Positions 1-13,613 of a stretch of 64,000 nt of DNA are shown here, piece after piece. The stretch is from Clavelina lepadiformis (Eukaryota > Chordata > Ascidiacea > Aplousobranchia > Clavelinidae), in assembly GCF_947623445.1 (NCBI RefSeq), contig NC_135242.1, positions 7,316,001-7,380,000 of the forward strand. Reading direction: 5' to 3'. Numbering within the stretch: position 1 is the first letter of the stretch; each line of letters starts with the position of its first letter. The notes beneath the pieces were generated by a model that was not told where the DNA came from, ran no database searches, and saw nothing but the letters and a program-made list of their open reading frames with translations. Both the position numbers and the translations under genes were made by a program.

Positions 1-99
1 AGCGTCTAAGAATTCTATTGGTGTAGTGGCTGCGTGCCGGTTGTTACCAGAAATGATTACCTTAATTATTTTTGAGCATGTTTTTAGCCTTTTCGGTTT

Positions 100-141
100 T
101 GTCACTTTTTCCCGATCATTAGCGCATGTTAATGATAACTG
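100..141 (+). repeat. Dispersed repeat fragment, partner at 17091-17136
   Basis: A GGTTTTGTCAC-rich stretch followed by TTTTCCC and CATTAGCGCATG is repeated with a few changes at 17091-17136 (CATTAGCGCACGCTAA). The core is itself partly palindromic. The family is unknown and the limits are approximate. Confidence 0.45.
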
Positions 142-3100
142 GCTTGATTTTTTTGTTCCTACCGCGCTTTTGACAAAAAATAAAAAGATTGCTTGAATAA
201 CAAATTTTATTAACAATCTATTCTTAGCAATTGCAACGATTTTTTCTTTGTTAAATCTTAAATTCTAAATACATTATGCCAACCATTGCTTGAAAAGTAT
301 ATCGCTTTTACTTCAACAAAGAAGTTGATAAAGCGAAGACAAGGTATCAAAAAGTTTTTGTAAAAGCTGATTCATTGGTTGAAAAAAACACAAGCATTCA
401 ACCTGCTTTCATGTCGCTTCATTAGTGGTGGAATTCAAGTCGCGTTTTAAGACTTTAAACATTGCTTTTAAAGCTTCAACTCTTTAAAAATAGTGAAAAC
501 AGACTTTTCCGCTGTTTAAAGCCTTTATTTTATCTTTTTATCTGTTTGAATCTCGTTTATACAGAGCATGCAGCGTTTTGCCAATTTTAGCGTGTCTATA
601 GTATAATGTATCTGTATTTGTTGTTTTTAGCTAGATCGAAGAACGCATTTGAGCGTTTATTATATGGGATTGGGCGCTCATAAATGCTGCATATTATTAT
701 TAATAATAATAAAATACTACTATAGCTCTATTAAATATGTTTTGATAAGTAAATGTATAAAACATTAACAAACAATAACATTAATCAAAATTTTGCGTCA
801 TTTTTTGCAAATGTCATGTGCTGAAATATTATGTAACCTTTACGACGTCAAAACCTGACATTGATAAATCGATTTGTTTTGAGATCGAATGCTAACACTT
901 CGGTTTGCCTTTTAAGGAAGATTAGAAAAAAGAAATTTCTGTATAATATGATGAAACATCATAATTCATACTCCTTAACACTGTTATTTTATTGGACTTT
1001 GGGTTTCATTTACTGATGCATGCCAAAATCAGAATCAAATATGAATATGCCTGGATATCAAATATTTATGCCTGGATATCGGCCTGTATATAAGTGAACG
1101 AAATTTATGTTTTCAAGTCACAATATTCTATGTAGTTTGACTCGTAGATGTTTGGCAGATATCTGATTTAGCAGCAACCCTACAACACAGTTTTTACTAT
1201 TAGCAGCATAATTCTGTCAAAAATTCAATAATAATTTTTAAAAACATATCTATATTTGTAGTTAATAACATATTTGCTATTAAGCAAGCTCCATCGATTC
1301 ATCCCAAACTCGTTACAAATTCTAAGCTTGTCCATGTCCAGTTTTTTGTTCTTATCCTATTTCATCTAATGAGTAATGACCCTTTGAGACTCTGCCTCAG
1401 TCCATTTCATGGAATTTCCCGTTTTGTTTATTCACTACAGAGTATACATCACATGAAGTCTCATTTCAAGCCTTTACGTCTGGCAAAACAACAAAATATG
1501 TATGAGCATATCACGATTTACAGTTATAGTTAGAGTATTCTTACTTTCAAATGTTAAAGTGGGTTAGTTTTTCTTGTGGGACGGTAAACCTAAATATTTC
1601 CACATTTGGAGCCAAAACACAAACAAATAAGAAATAACCAAGTTTCTACTTTGAGTGTTATATTAGGTTATGTCTCAGGATATTAAAATAAATTGCTCCC
1701 ATGAGCAATTATACCTGGAAAGTCCGGTAACTGACTCATAATGAGTAATAAATGATTATTTTGTTGACTTGTCCGTAAATGGGCCCATTCTGATTGACTG
1801 GCAAGTGAGTTAACAGAGTTGCAATGACGTTGGTTTACCAATAAAACTTGCAATACACACAGTTCAAAATACGCTGTGAAATTGAAAATAGTGGAATGTG
1901 AAACTTGATTTCATATATAAAACTACATGTGGCATTACAGTTACATTGCCAACTAAAACGAGACAGTAGCCTATTGCTATTGATGCCGTTATCTGTATTT
2001 TATTGAAACATGATAGTATTCCATGCAGTCGTAAATGTAATATTTTCATCGACAAAAGTTGTTACATTACATATTTTCTTGCCATTGGCAGTGAAGTATC
2101 AAAAGAACCAAGAAATTTTGCCGAGTTTAGTTGAATGACTTTTTGCTTGCATGGTGTCTGGAATGAGCTGGATATACGAAAAGTTTTATAAAGCGTTTGA
2201 AATTCACATTGTTTGCAAGAATGATGTTTGAAATGCAGGCTGATATTTTGCCACTGTATTCTGCTTTGTATATTGGAAGCGAATATAGCCTGCGCAGTGT
2301 AATGTGACACTTGTCATGAACCAGTGGTGCAGTGAAAGGCTACTTCAGTCAATTCAAACATCACATGGTTAGCATGTATTTGCGCAAAACTGTTGCTGAT
2401 ATGTACCATATAAAACACATTCCATTGCGCCGAACCTGGATTTTCAAGCATTAAAGCAGGTTCATAATAAAAGATGTATGCTCAGAATTAGATTACGTTG
2501 TGCAAACAGTTACAGTTTTCAAATCAATCATAAGTTTCGGTCATATTGGGAACAATTTGTTCCATCATACATCATAAAGCGTTTTTTACACATGAGCGGC
2601 ACTTGCAGCTGTGAAACGTTTACACTTTGTGTTGATCACAAATCGCTGTCTGCTTATAATGACCGACTTTGCTTTTATAACGTACTAAGCGAGTCCAAAA
2701 TGAAATTTAATATAGAATATTGTTATTCACTACTACAGGTGCATATCGCGCACGTATGTCAACATATTTAAACGCTATGGTGTTTGTGTAAAAACAACAT
2801 TATATTTTGCAAAAAATGAACTGACCGTCTTACTTCATCACATTAACTTATTACTCAACAACACCTCGTATTGCTCAGAAAATTGCTAATGGCCAACCCA
2901 ACAATGTTTTAACTTTTTTGGCACAAACACAGCATAATAACAAGATTGAACACCGTGATTCTATTACTTTTAAGTATTCTATAAGGTTCAACAGCTGAAT
3001 CATATTTGCGTTGACGTATTGCTGATGGAAACCATTTGTGATTGCCGCAACAGGATATTCTGTGTCATTTCCTCTCAAACAGCTTGCGAGAATATTTGGA

Positions 3101-3791
3101 AAGATTACACAATGCTGTTGCTTTCTTTGCGTTAAGTGTCTTGGGCGTGAAACGTTTTTGTTTCTTTTTATTTTGTTCAAGTCCACCAAACACCGGCTTA
3201 AAAGTATGTTAAATAGTTTTAAAAAGAAACACAGCCTATGGCGTATAAAGTATGTTAATATTAACTTCAAATACATAAAGACGAACAAAATTAATGTAAC
3301 AACGTTTTAATCACCTGCAACAAGATCACGATGATTTTATTTTTTTGCAAATTAAAAGTGATAACATTTCAGTAAAGATGAAGTTTAATATGCATTATCA
3401 TACCAATACCATTATGATACCAATCTGCATCTGGTATTAAGCTTCTGCAAAGTATGTTGTGTACAAAGCGTCATTCATTGTGTAAAAAGTTTTACATGTC
3501 ATAGTTCAGTGATGCGAAACACATTCGTCGATGAGTAACTTTTGCGAAAATGATAAAACACGTGGTAGGCCTATATTTTTCATAACTTTTCTGGCACAAC
3601 TTTAGCCAGTGATTAGACAGGTCAAGTGATAAATATGCAGGTAATGGTAGAGCAAACAGCAACACCAAAACTGCCAATGTCAAGCAGTGTCTGGTAGCTT
3701 TATGTTCACTTGTACAGTTCAAAGTTATTTCGCAATCCTCATGTACATTACATCTCGAAAGTAGAAACACTGTTATAGATTATATATCTCA

Positions 3792-3841
3792 GTTTTATTA
3801 TATTAGTCTTATAAGTTTTATAAGGACTAATATAATAAAAC
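3792..3841. repeat. Near-perfect 50-bp hairpin
   Basis: The arms GTTTTATTATATTAGT and ACTAATATAATAAAAC are exact inverse complements. The stem continues through CTTATAA and TTATAAGG with one extra base, around a loop of a few bases. It could be a short foldback MITE remnant; no function is claimed. Confidence 0.7.
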
Positions 3842-5683
3842 CAACATTACGTATAATTTGCTTCTAACTTACTTCTTCTTTTTCAACGTTTACGTAAGTA
3901 AGTAAGTCTTTAGACTAATACAGCAACCTACTGCATATTGACAGTTTGTAAAAATGGGGACTCCAAACTTGATGTCTTCATTATTTTGTTGTTGTATTTC
4001 TAAGCTTTGCCCAAAATAAAAGGCTTATAACAATGTAAATGCTAACAGAAACTAATTTTAAACATGTTATAAATTGAATGTTTTATTACAGTGAATTTAC
4101 AATGGTGACGGTGGCAAAATCGTATTAAGCTCCATGTTAACAACAGCGGAATAGGATAACACTTCAAAGGTTTACTTTTTTTATGATCAGAAGCTTTGCA
4201 AGCTTGAGCTTACTTGGTTAGGTGGAACTATACAAAGACAAAACTTACTTCATGTTTTGCCGTCTTAAGTGCTAAAACATAAAGATTTTAAGTTAACCCA
4301 GCACTATGACGTACTGCCACATTCTGCAATTGTTTTTATTTTCAGAACAAATACAAATATTGATGTTTCATATACTTTTGTTTTGTTATATAAACAAATA
4401 TCGAAGTGATTTACTTCTCAAAATATATAACAATATGTTTGTACTACAAGCAATAATTATTTACCATGCTGTTTTGAACTATAAAACGCTGTTATTTTGA
4501 GCTTCTCCACGTTTACGCAAATGAATTGAACTTACAGGAAATACTGTATTCATCAGCTTCCTTAAACAATTCATCACAGCCTGGCATCTGAGGATATCTT
4601 GAGCGTGCTAATCTGTTTATGAAACCAGCTTGTTTGTTAGACTTACTGTATTAGGTTAATTTGTCCAGCACTTATTCTAATGAGTGATGAAACCTTAATG
4701 CGACTCCAATTTCATTTTTGATGTCATAATTACCGCTAAATAGGTCAAAATTGTAGCAAATTTGTGACAAGTTTATATATGGTAATAATTGTCTAATTGT
4801 ATCGAACGTTTCTGTAAAATTTATTACTCGGTATTTGTTAGACGTCTTGTAAGATTTTAAGCGGACTCTTCTAATAGTACCATTTCACCACTTTATGTCC
4901 CCTACCCTTCTACCCCTCTTCTATTGCAGAACTGAATTATTCATAGTATTTTCGCTATTTATAGTATAAAGGACATTTGGAAAAAGAGCACAGAAAAGAA
5001 AAGTATCTTTTTAAAAACCTTACAGGTTTTTCCCTGAATAGGTTATATAGCAATATATGTTATATAGATTAGTTATAAATGTAGGTATCGATTTTTGTAA
5101 TATTAATATTGCTATTCATACTTTAATAAGGCAATACCTATGTAGTTATTGAACATATGCGAACTACAATTTCATAACTTTCTACATTCTAGAACATCTT
5201 GCCCTTCTATCTCTAGCAACCACCTTAAAACCTTATTAGTCATTACATGTCTGCGCGTATAGGATTGTTGATTTCAGAATATTAAATTGAACCGTTTTAT
5301 AAAAGAATATCTAACTACTCAAAATAATTTTTTGTTTGTTTCATAATCGAATTTGGAAAGTGCTTTTTATTTAAAAAAATGCAAAAGTTTAGTCGTAAGG
5401 AAATAAGTTGGGGATGAGTTTACAAAACAATTTTTGCTTGTTCGCAATCTGATGTTAGGCTAAGTGCATTTTGCTGTGGCCAAACTTGATTTAGAGATAT
5501 GACCATCATGCACGCATCATTAGTCATGACCGCGTTTTACCAGTTTGATTTTCACAGAAGTGTTTGGCAATCAGGTATATTAGAAACACCGGTTCGATAT
5601 TCTGAGTTTATATCAGATAAATTCTGTAGAACTTATCAATTTAGAATAATTCAAAAAGCTGTGTTTATATATACTGTATATAA

Positions 5684-5728
5684 GTACTGTATATATATAT
5701 ATATATAGATATATATATATATATATAT
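5684..5728. repeat. TA dinucleotide microsatellite
   Basis: A run of TA repeats is interrupted once by a G (TATATAGATATAT). It is simple-sequence DNA with no gene evidence around it. Confidence 0.9.
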
Positions 5729-7065
5729 GTTTGGATAAGGATATCCCAATATCTCCGTGTCCTCATGGCGGTTTTCAAACTTTTGGGCGCTATATCAATA
5801 ATCTAAAATTATACAACAAATATCGGAATTTATTAGAAATTCAGAAATAGTATTGAAAAATAAAACTTTCGTTAAGATAATTGTAACAGAATTATAATTA
5901 ATACTTTTATTGCTGTAAATAAAAATGATCATTGAACGTGCATGCTGCGAAAGCTCCGCATAACTAACTGATTTGTTATAGATACCGGTACGCAATAGAC
6001 AAAATTCTTAACCAGTTATATAGTTACAAAAGGATGTGTTGTTAACAACTGAAGTTTGGCATTAACTTATTTTAGAAAATGCAACAAAATATTGTTTAAA
6101 TGTCTACAAAATCTTAAGTATTATATAAGTATATAAGTATTTCAATTAATTTTTGAAAACAAGTAAAATGTCATATGTTAGTCGTTTCGTTTGTTACAAT
6201 GAACAAAGACATGATCAATAAGAAACATATAAAAACTGTACATTAACTAAAACGATTTTTCTGACTTTACTTATTATATAAAAACAACATGACCATTAAT
6301 CTTATTGAAACCTTAACTTCACTGAACTCGTTAACTTACAGCAATGGGTATTTATTTCCGAGCTCCTTTACCATATGTTACCTTCCACGTTAATCTTGTG
6401 ATAAAAGGAAACAAATTGAACACTTACTTAATAAAATACGAAGTGGTCACAATTTTTCGTTCGTTGTAAAGGTAAATAAATATCTTTAAGAGCATTTCAG
6501 ACAATATTTTTTATCTGTTTTATCTTCCAATACACTTTTTCTATCCTATATCACATAGGATTCCCTATTTTGTTTTAAAAAATGTGTATATACATATACC
6601 TTGTTTTATTTTCAGCTTCTTAGGTCTATAGTGCCAACACGTGTAAGCATATAACGGTTTACAATTCGGACGTAAGAACGGCGTAAAGTTGGTTACCAGT
6701 GCCTTGGTTACTTTTTCATTTATTACTTCAAAACGTGAAGTTAATTATGAAATTTTCTTTAAATTATAAGACATATTACAAAATGAAACGGCTTATACAG
6801 TATAAATTTAAAGTGAGGGGCAAGTCAAGAAACAAGTTGATCTTATATGAGCTATCTTCACTGATATTGATATTCTTGTAATATATTTTTGAAAAATAAT
6901 TCTTGGTTAGGTAATTATAAGCAAAAGAAAATCGCAAAATTGACCTTAATTGTGAAGTAGATCAAGGCTATTGTGTTGGCATAAGTAATCACATACAGCA
7001 TTTGCAAATTCATAAACTTAGCTATACCTACTGTATTTCACGCATGACTTGTGTTGTATGTATCT

Positions 7066-7091
7066 GTTACAGCAATAGAGATTGCTGTAAC
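7066..7091. repeat. Perfect 11-bp stem hairpin
   Basis: GTTACAGCAAT, the loop AGAG, then ATTGCTGTAAC form a perfect 11-bp stem with a 4-nt loop. A second hairpin (AGGCTACC ... GGTAGCCT) follows at 7144-7168. The pair suggests a small structured repeat. Confidence 0.7.
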
Positions 7092-8049
7092 TGCCAATAG
7101 CATGATAGGTGACAGATAGCCAAACTACGGCAATCAGCATGGAAGGCTACCGGTTTGACGGGTAGCCTATGCGGTCCAAAGCACACCAAAACTTCATCAA
7201 TGCAAATGATTGGGCTTCCGGATATTTTATTTTTAAAACAATCGTAATTTATTCAATTACAACGCTTCACATTGATAATTTCTTCACATGACGCTTAATT
7301 GAACATAGGCTAAACTTTTGCCACCTGCACTTCTTACTTCAGTTGACTACCGCGCCAGGAAAGCAACAGCAGCAGCATGTTGTCAAGCAACTTGTCTAAT
7401 CTATGACATACCAAGAACCTTGATCTATGTTACAATGACGTCAAAACCGAGACAAATTATTTTTCAAAAATATTTTATCACCATGTTCAATTAATAGTTG
7501 TTTTTAAAATAAGACCAACTTGGTTTTAGATTTGCCCTTCACTTTAAAATAGCAATAAAAATTCAAATAAGTCCATACTAATTTATATTGCTTTAAAAAC
7601 CTTATAGAAATTGAATACTTTTAAACAAATTTAAATAAAGAAATATATAATAATACACGATTAACAATCGGTTATACAAATGATAATGCAATCAATAATA
7701 CTGATATATTATACAATTATTTAATGAAACAAATAACGTTTATATAAATAAGGTACATATGTAAAAACTGAAACTAAATTTATAAAAAGGTAGCCTAAGC
7801 AAATTCATTTAACATAAATCAATTTAAAAAAAGTTTGAACAAACTGAAACCAAATTGTTAAAATTCCAAAACCCAAATGTAAAATAATCTGTATGAGCTT
7901 ATTTAAATTTGATTAAGTTTGCATAAACGAAAGTTGCATCAGTGGGTAGCCTAATTGGCAATTGACGTCGTCGCCAATTTTATCAATTATTATTTTCTAA
8001 ATATAATATTGCTTTTATGTGGTTTTGTACATAATAAGTAGGTTAATGG

Positions 8050-8475
8050 CAGAGTCGTAACTAAATCATCAAACTTGAGTCGCAAATCGAGTTAAGTCAC
8101 TTACCTTTTAAGACTCAAGTCAAATCGAGTCTTTTGGTACAAGTGACTCGAGTCAAGTCGGTTCTTTTGGTTAATAAGACTTGAGTCAAGTCCAGTCGAT
8201 TAATATTCGAAACCAAACCAAATAGATAGCAAAACAATCCTTTCAATCAACCACAAACTTTTAGAATTATTACAGAACTTGCTTTATTTGACTGCAATGT
8301 ATGCATTCGTAGACAAATAAAATAATTTTAAGTTAGAGTTTAATGTTGTCCGACCAAAGAATAGAGTTTCGGTTTACTTTAACGCTGCAACGTAATCAAA
8401 AACTGACTCGAGTTAAGCCAAGTCATTTTTGTACTTTCTTAGAAAGAGACTTGAGTCAAGTCCAGCCTTAGGAAA
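8050..8475. repeat. GACTTGAGTCAAGTC-type repeat block
   Basis: Words of the form GACTTGAGTCAAGTC, GACTCGAGTCAAG and AAGTCAAATCGAGTC recur at least six times, in both orientations because the word is nearly its own inverse complement. Two dense clusters (about 8085-8200 and 8403-8470) flank a plain AT-rich centre, like the ends of a degraded transposon. No protein remnant was seen. Confidence 0.55.
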
Positions 8476-9112
8476 TTGACGTTATCGCTCATTTATCTAA
8501 GTAATTAATTGGTCATGTTTTTTAAGTGAGGAAGTAAGCGGTTTTAAGAACAATCGGTTTCTGTTAGAATTGTTATAGCTTGATATTTTTCAATATTTTT
8601 TATAACAAGCCGTTTTCTGTAAAAACCTAATTAATCCGCAGCCTATTAATCTGTTTAAGTAGAAGCTATCATTTTCAAAATTATCGTAATATATAAATTC
8701 TAAATCTTTTTATAACAAACTGATTTAATAATTTATAGGTTTGACAGCCGACATTGCATGGTCGATTAATCGTTAAGCCAAAGCAGACTGAAATGAGAAA
8801 TCCAAGTAAATGGAAACACGTTTGAGTGGTTCGACCGACTGTAACGGTATTCAGACAAAAGTAGTTTTCTTAAGTTTCAAAGCATTAGCAGAGATGAAAT
8901 CGAGTAGCTAAACCGTGCTTCTAAATTCTGCTCAAGCGATAAAAAAAATTTTCCACAAGGATACAAATCAACTAAGAACATTATTCCTTGAAAATCTTTA
9001 TCCTCCCCAGTTCTTCGACAGAGCCTAAAATGTTTTTCTCAGCCATTAAGCCAAAACTCCGAAATCTACATCTAACCAACCCACTACTGACAACCCTTCC
9101 CAAGACTGTATC

Positions 9113-9215
9113 CTAAAAATACCAAAACAGGATATAGTTTGGCACTGTTAAGGTTAACGACACGAGCTTTCGCAAGCATAAGCTTGCTTCTTCAGGTGGT
9201 TCTTCTTCTTCAATA
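9113..9215 (-). repeat. Repeat fragment, possibly a Penelope-like retroelement 3' end
   Basis: Read on the minus strand, CCTGAAGAAGCAAGC, GCGAAAGCTCGTG and GTGCCAAACTATATCCTG follow each other. The GAAGAAGC ... GCGAAAGCT arrangement resembles words I associate with Penelope-like element 3' regions. The last word recurs on the plus strand at 17717-17738, so this is a dispersed repeat. The family assignment is tentative. Confidence 0.35.
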
Positions 9216-10339
9216 CTAAAAATACCGATTATATTAGTACCTCGGCCATCCTTGACCAAAATGTTCACTTTCATAAAGAAAAAAATTAACCTTGAGTTGT
9301 ATTGCATATACACATCCTTTTTCAATCTATATAATAGGCAATTACTTTGTCAGCAAATCACGTGTACCCAAACCTATGCTTTCAAATGTGGTGTATCAAT
9401 TCACGTGTTCATTTCAAATAGAACGCCAATTTGACACAACAGTATAATGGAACACATGCTTTTGGACAAAGAAACAAAAACCCGCCATTAAGGACCATGT
9501 TTTAGATTGCAATGAATGCGCTAATAACAAAAAACCTACAGTACAAAAAACTTGACAACATCAAAAATATGCAAAACCAATTACGAAAGCAAAATCCATG
9601 TGACCCTGCATGCGTACTAACTAAATCCACTTTTAAATAAAAAAACTTTTGAAAATAGCGTGTTTTTTTCGGTTACAAATAGATATATATTTAACGACAA
9701 TATTGTTATCGCTTTTACGTGGCACGGATCCGTGTGGTAGTTAAGCTCGACAGCTAATGTATAGCCACGTAATACAACATGCAAATATTTGAAATAACCC
9801 ATTTTTACTAGCCAGAGAACACACAATTTCTTAGTAAAAAAACATCAAGGCGTTTTATAATTGTCTCGTTTCATGAAATTCTTCAATTTATTAAAACCAA
9901 CTTCAAAAGCATATACATTACAGAATATCATGTCTCATATATGTCCATACGCCCGTATAATGATTTACAATTCAAATTAAACCTCTTACTATACCTTCTG
10001 ACGCTGCAGTTACGCAGTTTTTATTACGGAAAAATATTAGATATTCCTACAATTGGAACAAAGAAGATCCAAGTAAATGGAATGACAAAGTTAAGCTGTG
10101 ACAAAGTTTTCTAGTTCGAGTGTTTTATAACAGTATATCTCAGCTCATTAAAAACACTGTCAATGGGACCTGAAACAAATTTCGTGTCCAATGTCCCATC
10201 TGATACCATGGGATACAGTTTCCAATGAAGCCCAGCAAACATATATTACAGCATACTAATCGAGAAACCGCGATACGGCAAACAAACACGAAAAACGTGT
10301 ATTTTATGAACATTTCATTAATTTTCCTTAAAATGAAAG

Positions 10340-11934
10340 TTAATTCCAAACCCTTGAAATATAGCTTGGAATTTCCTTCATCCATGTCAAAGGCGAAGAC
10401 TTATAGAACCGAAATACTCCATATGAAAGCAATATCGCTGATACTGTAAATGAGATCATTATTTCTCTTTTCCCCTTAGATACTATCGGGTGTTCCTCTA
10501 AGAACTCTTTCACCAAGGTGGCTCTCACATTTTTGCGAGGAAATGGAGTAGATGGAATGTCTACTTCAAGAAATTTACAAAGTGGCTCCCAACCATCTTT
10601 GACGCTATATACGAGCAACTTGTCTTTGGGAGCGTTCTAGGAAAAAACATTAAGTTTTTAGTTACATGGGCTTACATTGTATACAACAAGAGTTAGGTTA
10701 GTAGTCATAAATCGAAGTATCCACGATATACTCTAACAACAAATATAGCTAGTTATAAAAACCTGCAGCACATGTGCGTTATGTCTTCTATACGTCATTT
10801 TTGCCAATAGCATGTTAAAGTCAGCTGGGCGGAAAAAATGTTCCTTAATACAAGTGCCATACATTGCTGTTACTAAAATTTCAAGAGTAAAGTTGGGTGA
10901 ATAAGAATGAAGAACGTACTACCATTAATGACGGCACTTAAAATCCCATTAATAATCATTGCAATGCTTGAAAAGAGTTATACAGCTGAACAATCATCAT
11001 GCATGCATACTAACAATATTGCGTATTTACAACTGCTACATAAAATATCTTTTGCATAATTACAGCATAAAGACGTCAACAAACTACTACATATACCTAG
11101 AAAACAAAGAAAAGTTAACTATGGTTTTTTTATTTTTAACTTGAACCGAAGTCGTTAAACCTTACATTAGCTTTCCGAATGCCACATAGTGTTTCTTGTG
11201 TAAGTAGTACGAAAGAGCGTTTCCCGAATTGACCACTATACGTTTTACATGCAATGTTATGACATCACGAAACTGCCATTACTCAATCAGAAACTTACGA
11301 TTTTGTGACATGTTGGCTAAACTTAATGAGCTTAATTGAAAACGTAGCTTCACATACCCAGCCAACTAGTTACATTACTAGTTACTAGTTCACACAACTC
11401 ACACTTCAAAACCTTAGCAAAATTTCTTACAGAAAATATCTCGCCATTTTTGCATCCGCTGAAATGTTGGAGAAAACTTGAACAAAAATAGCAGAAGTGG
11501 ATTATTGGAAGCCTGGACCTGACCCCACATACTTTTTGCCCAAGTGTCCTCATCCTCTCTCATGGTAAAGATAATCTATATGTTACGAAATATGGTAAAA
11601 ATATAAAAATGAAGCTTAATCGTGCCATTTATTCCTGCACAATTATTATCCAGTTCACAATCAATGCTATTTTAATGCTAACCTTGGCCTCTGGAAATGC
11701 TTTATGAATTTCATCCCAGAAATAGCAGCTAGGCGAATCAGTCACAGCATCGACATTTTCAAACATTCGACGAAAATCTTCTGTGGTTCCACCTTCTTCA
11801 AGTATTTTAGTCCATTCATGCGCTAAAAACTGAAAGTTTTCTACGAAGTCGTAGACGTTGTATCCAAGTTCTTCTAAAGCGGCTTTTAGAGACTTGGTGC
11901 CGGTTTTGGATAGTCCAGCACATATCACTTTCAT
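10340..11934 (-). CDS. Sulfotransferase-like protein, copy A (four coding exons)
   Basis: Coding exons on the minus strand are 11934-11683, 11575-11431, 10872-10763 and 10636-10340 (252, 145, 110 and 297 nt). Phases 0, 1 and 0 all match and give 267 residues. The N-terminus carries a PAPS-binding-loop-like GLSKTGTKSL (residues 7-16). Exon 2 has TMREDEDTWAKS, with the R...W...S pattern of the 3'-phosphate site, and exon 4 has GWEPLCKFL followed by PFPRKN, as in the conserved sulfotransferase C-terminal region. It resembles the small Sulfotransfer_4-type family, often mislabelled NAD-dependent epimerase. A hydrophobic stretch near residues 226-245 suggests a C-terminal membrane anchor. There is no N-terminal signal peptide, so the domain would face the cytosol. 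Substrate is unknown. Its neighbour at 13614-16330 is a tandem paralogue with identical lengths for exons 1-3. Confidence 0.8.
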
Positions 11935-13613
11935 GATTTTCGATGCTTCATTGACAAATTACAAGAGAACTCTTTAAAATCCTACACTGTACACAAAACT
12001 TTACAAGTATGAAGGCCGAAGTATTTGCAAACTAACGTAAAATACGTTGATGCGTGGTTACATTATATCATCGACTGCTTACTGGAATAATCTACTGTTT
12101 CACAACTATTTATTGGCAGGCGAATCAAGCAATCATTGCGCTTCCGGCGCTACCAGCTCTACCGGCGCTACCAGCTGCAACTCATGTGCTTATTGCTGTA
12201 GCGATTCGCTTCAATGGTTCACAACTTTAAAAGTCGTATTAGAATGGTTATCGCTTCGTGTTTGCTCTCTCACAAAGTAACATGAGGTGTTGACACAGCA
12301 CGACAGAATAGCCTGGTACTTGCCAACGATTCATGCGCGAAAGCACGCATCTTTCCCTACAGCATACATTTGAGTAAATTTTGCAAAAAATGTTGTTCTA
12401 TATGGCTAGGCTATCACTTTTCTGTTGCAAACTATGAAACTGCCGCTTAATAGATTGTCTTTTTTAAAGCAATATTTTTTTTATAATCTACTAGCCTACA
12501 GTGGGTCAATAAGTTACACCAAAAATTTAAATTTAAAAATTTTGAAGCTTGGAAGTGTGTAGCGTAAAAACCTCAAACTTGGTTTATTTAAATGGGTTTC
12601 CCATAACATGTATAATTGTGTATTGCTCTCCATGCCATTTTCCGTAAAAGAATGTTAAACTGAGGTTCTTCAGAGTAAAACGATTTACGATACTACAAAT
12701 CGCTTAGGCTTACTTGTCAGCTGTTATTTGGACGATGGAAATGCAAAAAAATAACTTGCTAATTATTTCTCAGTTATCCATTTCAGTTAATGATTAGACA
12801 TTTTGATGAGATTAGTCAATAGGGAAAGCAAAGCCCTGAGTGAGGTCTCTTTCTTTGACACCAACTCTTTGTTACTGCCACTTTGCGCCAAGAATAAGCC
12901 TGGTTAACACGGTTTGCGACTCTTTATTCTACGTTGCGTACGAAAACAAAGATTTACGACTGTAACGGGAAATGCAACGCGTCTGTTCCTACCAGGCCGA
13001 TTCGTTTTTAACGGTGAACCGCCGCACCAAACACATCAGGTAGAGACAAGATTTTTGGACAAAATCTTTTATTTGGAACAGAAAACGACCACCTCTCCTC
13101 AATGACTAACATGAACCATGCTTATATAGACTTCCGGGCTACAGCTTAGGCGTAACAATACTTGATAAAAGAAGAGCTAAGCAGTAAAACCTGAATAAAA
13201 TATAAGTGTGAGGTCATTGATAATTCTGTCACACGACTATTTGTCCGAACGTTTGTGTATCGTTGTTACGTGCTATTTTCATTCACTAGGTGATGTTGCT
13301 ATGCAACTCTACGCTTGTCGTCTGTTGGCCACCAAACTAGGCTACATAGCCTACATTTAAGACTGGCGTATACTTTTTTTTTGCGTTTGTTAACAAATTC
13401 CGGTATCATGAAAGAAGTAAAAATTCCTTCAAAGCATTCCGAAAAAAGATAAGTTACAGCAGTTAGTTGAGACTATGGACTGCAGAGAAAATTTCTTCAA
13501 AGTAGTTTGACATGTAGATAATGATTTAACAGCCTTAGGACACTTTATAACAATAGTTAGAAAACTATACCTACGCTTAATGTCGATATAATATGCTACG
13601 TTGGAAAGTGATT
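11935..13613. other. Intergenic spacer between the sulfotransferase paralogues
   Basis: No coding signal was seen. It holds a short direct repeat around 12142-12178 (CGGCGCTACCAGCT twice) and otherwise unique AT-rich sequence. It should include the promoter of copy A and the 3' untranslated region of copy B. Confidence 0.5.

Larger units (their letters stand above)
1..10339. other. Gene-poor intergenic region
   Basis: I find no exon chain or recognisable protein on either strand over these ten kilobases. The open frames are short, low in complexity and match no family I know. The stretch holds AT-rich DNA, a TA microsatellite, perfect hairpins, a block of repeated GACTTGAGTCAAGTC-like words and a repeat fragment near 9.1 kb, each listed separately. 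Untranslated parts of the neighbouring minus-strand gene may lie in the last few hundred bases. Confidence 0.6.

Noticed and set aside
840..870. Single TGACATT and GACGTC words as CRE-like sites upstream
   Set aside because: Isolated imperfect words with no nearby gene; expected by chance.
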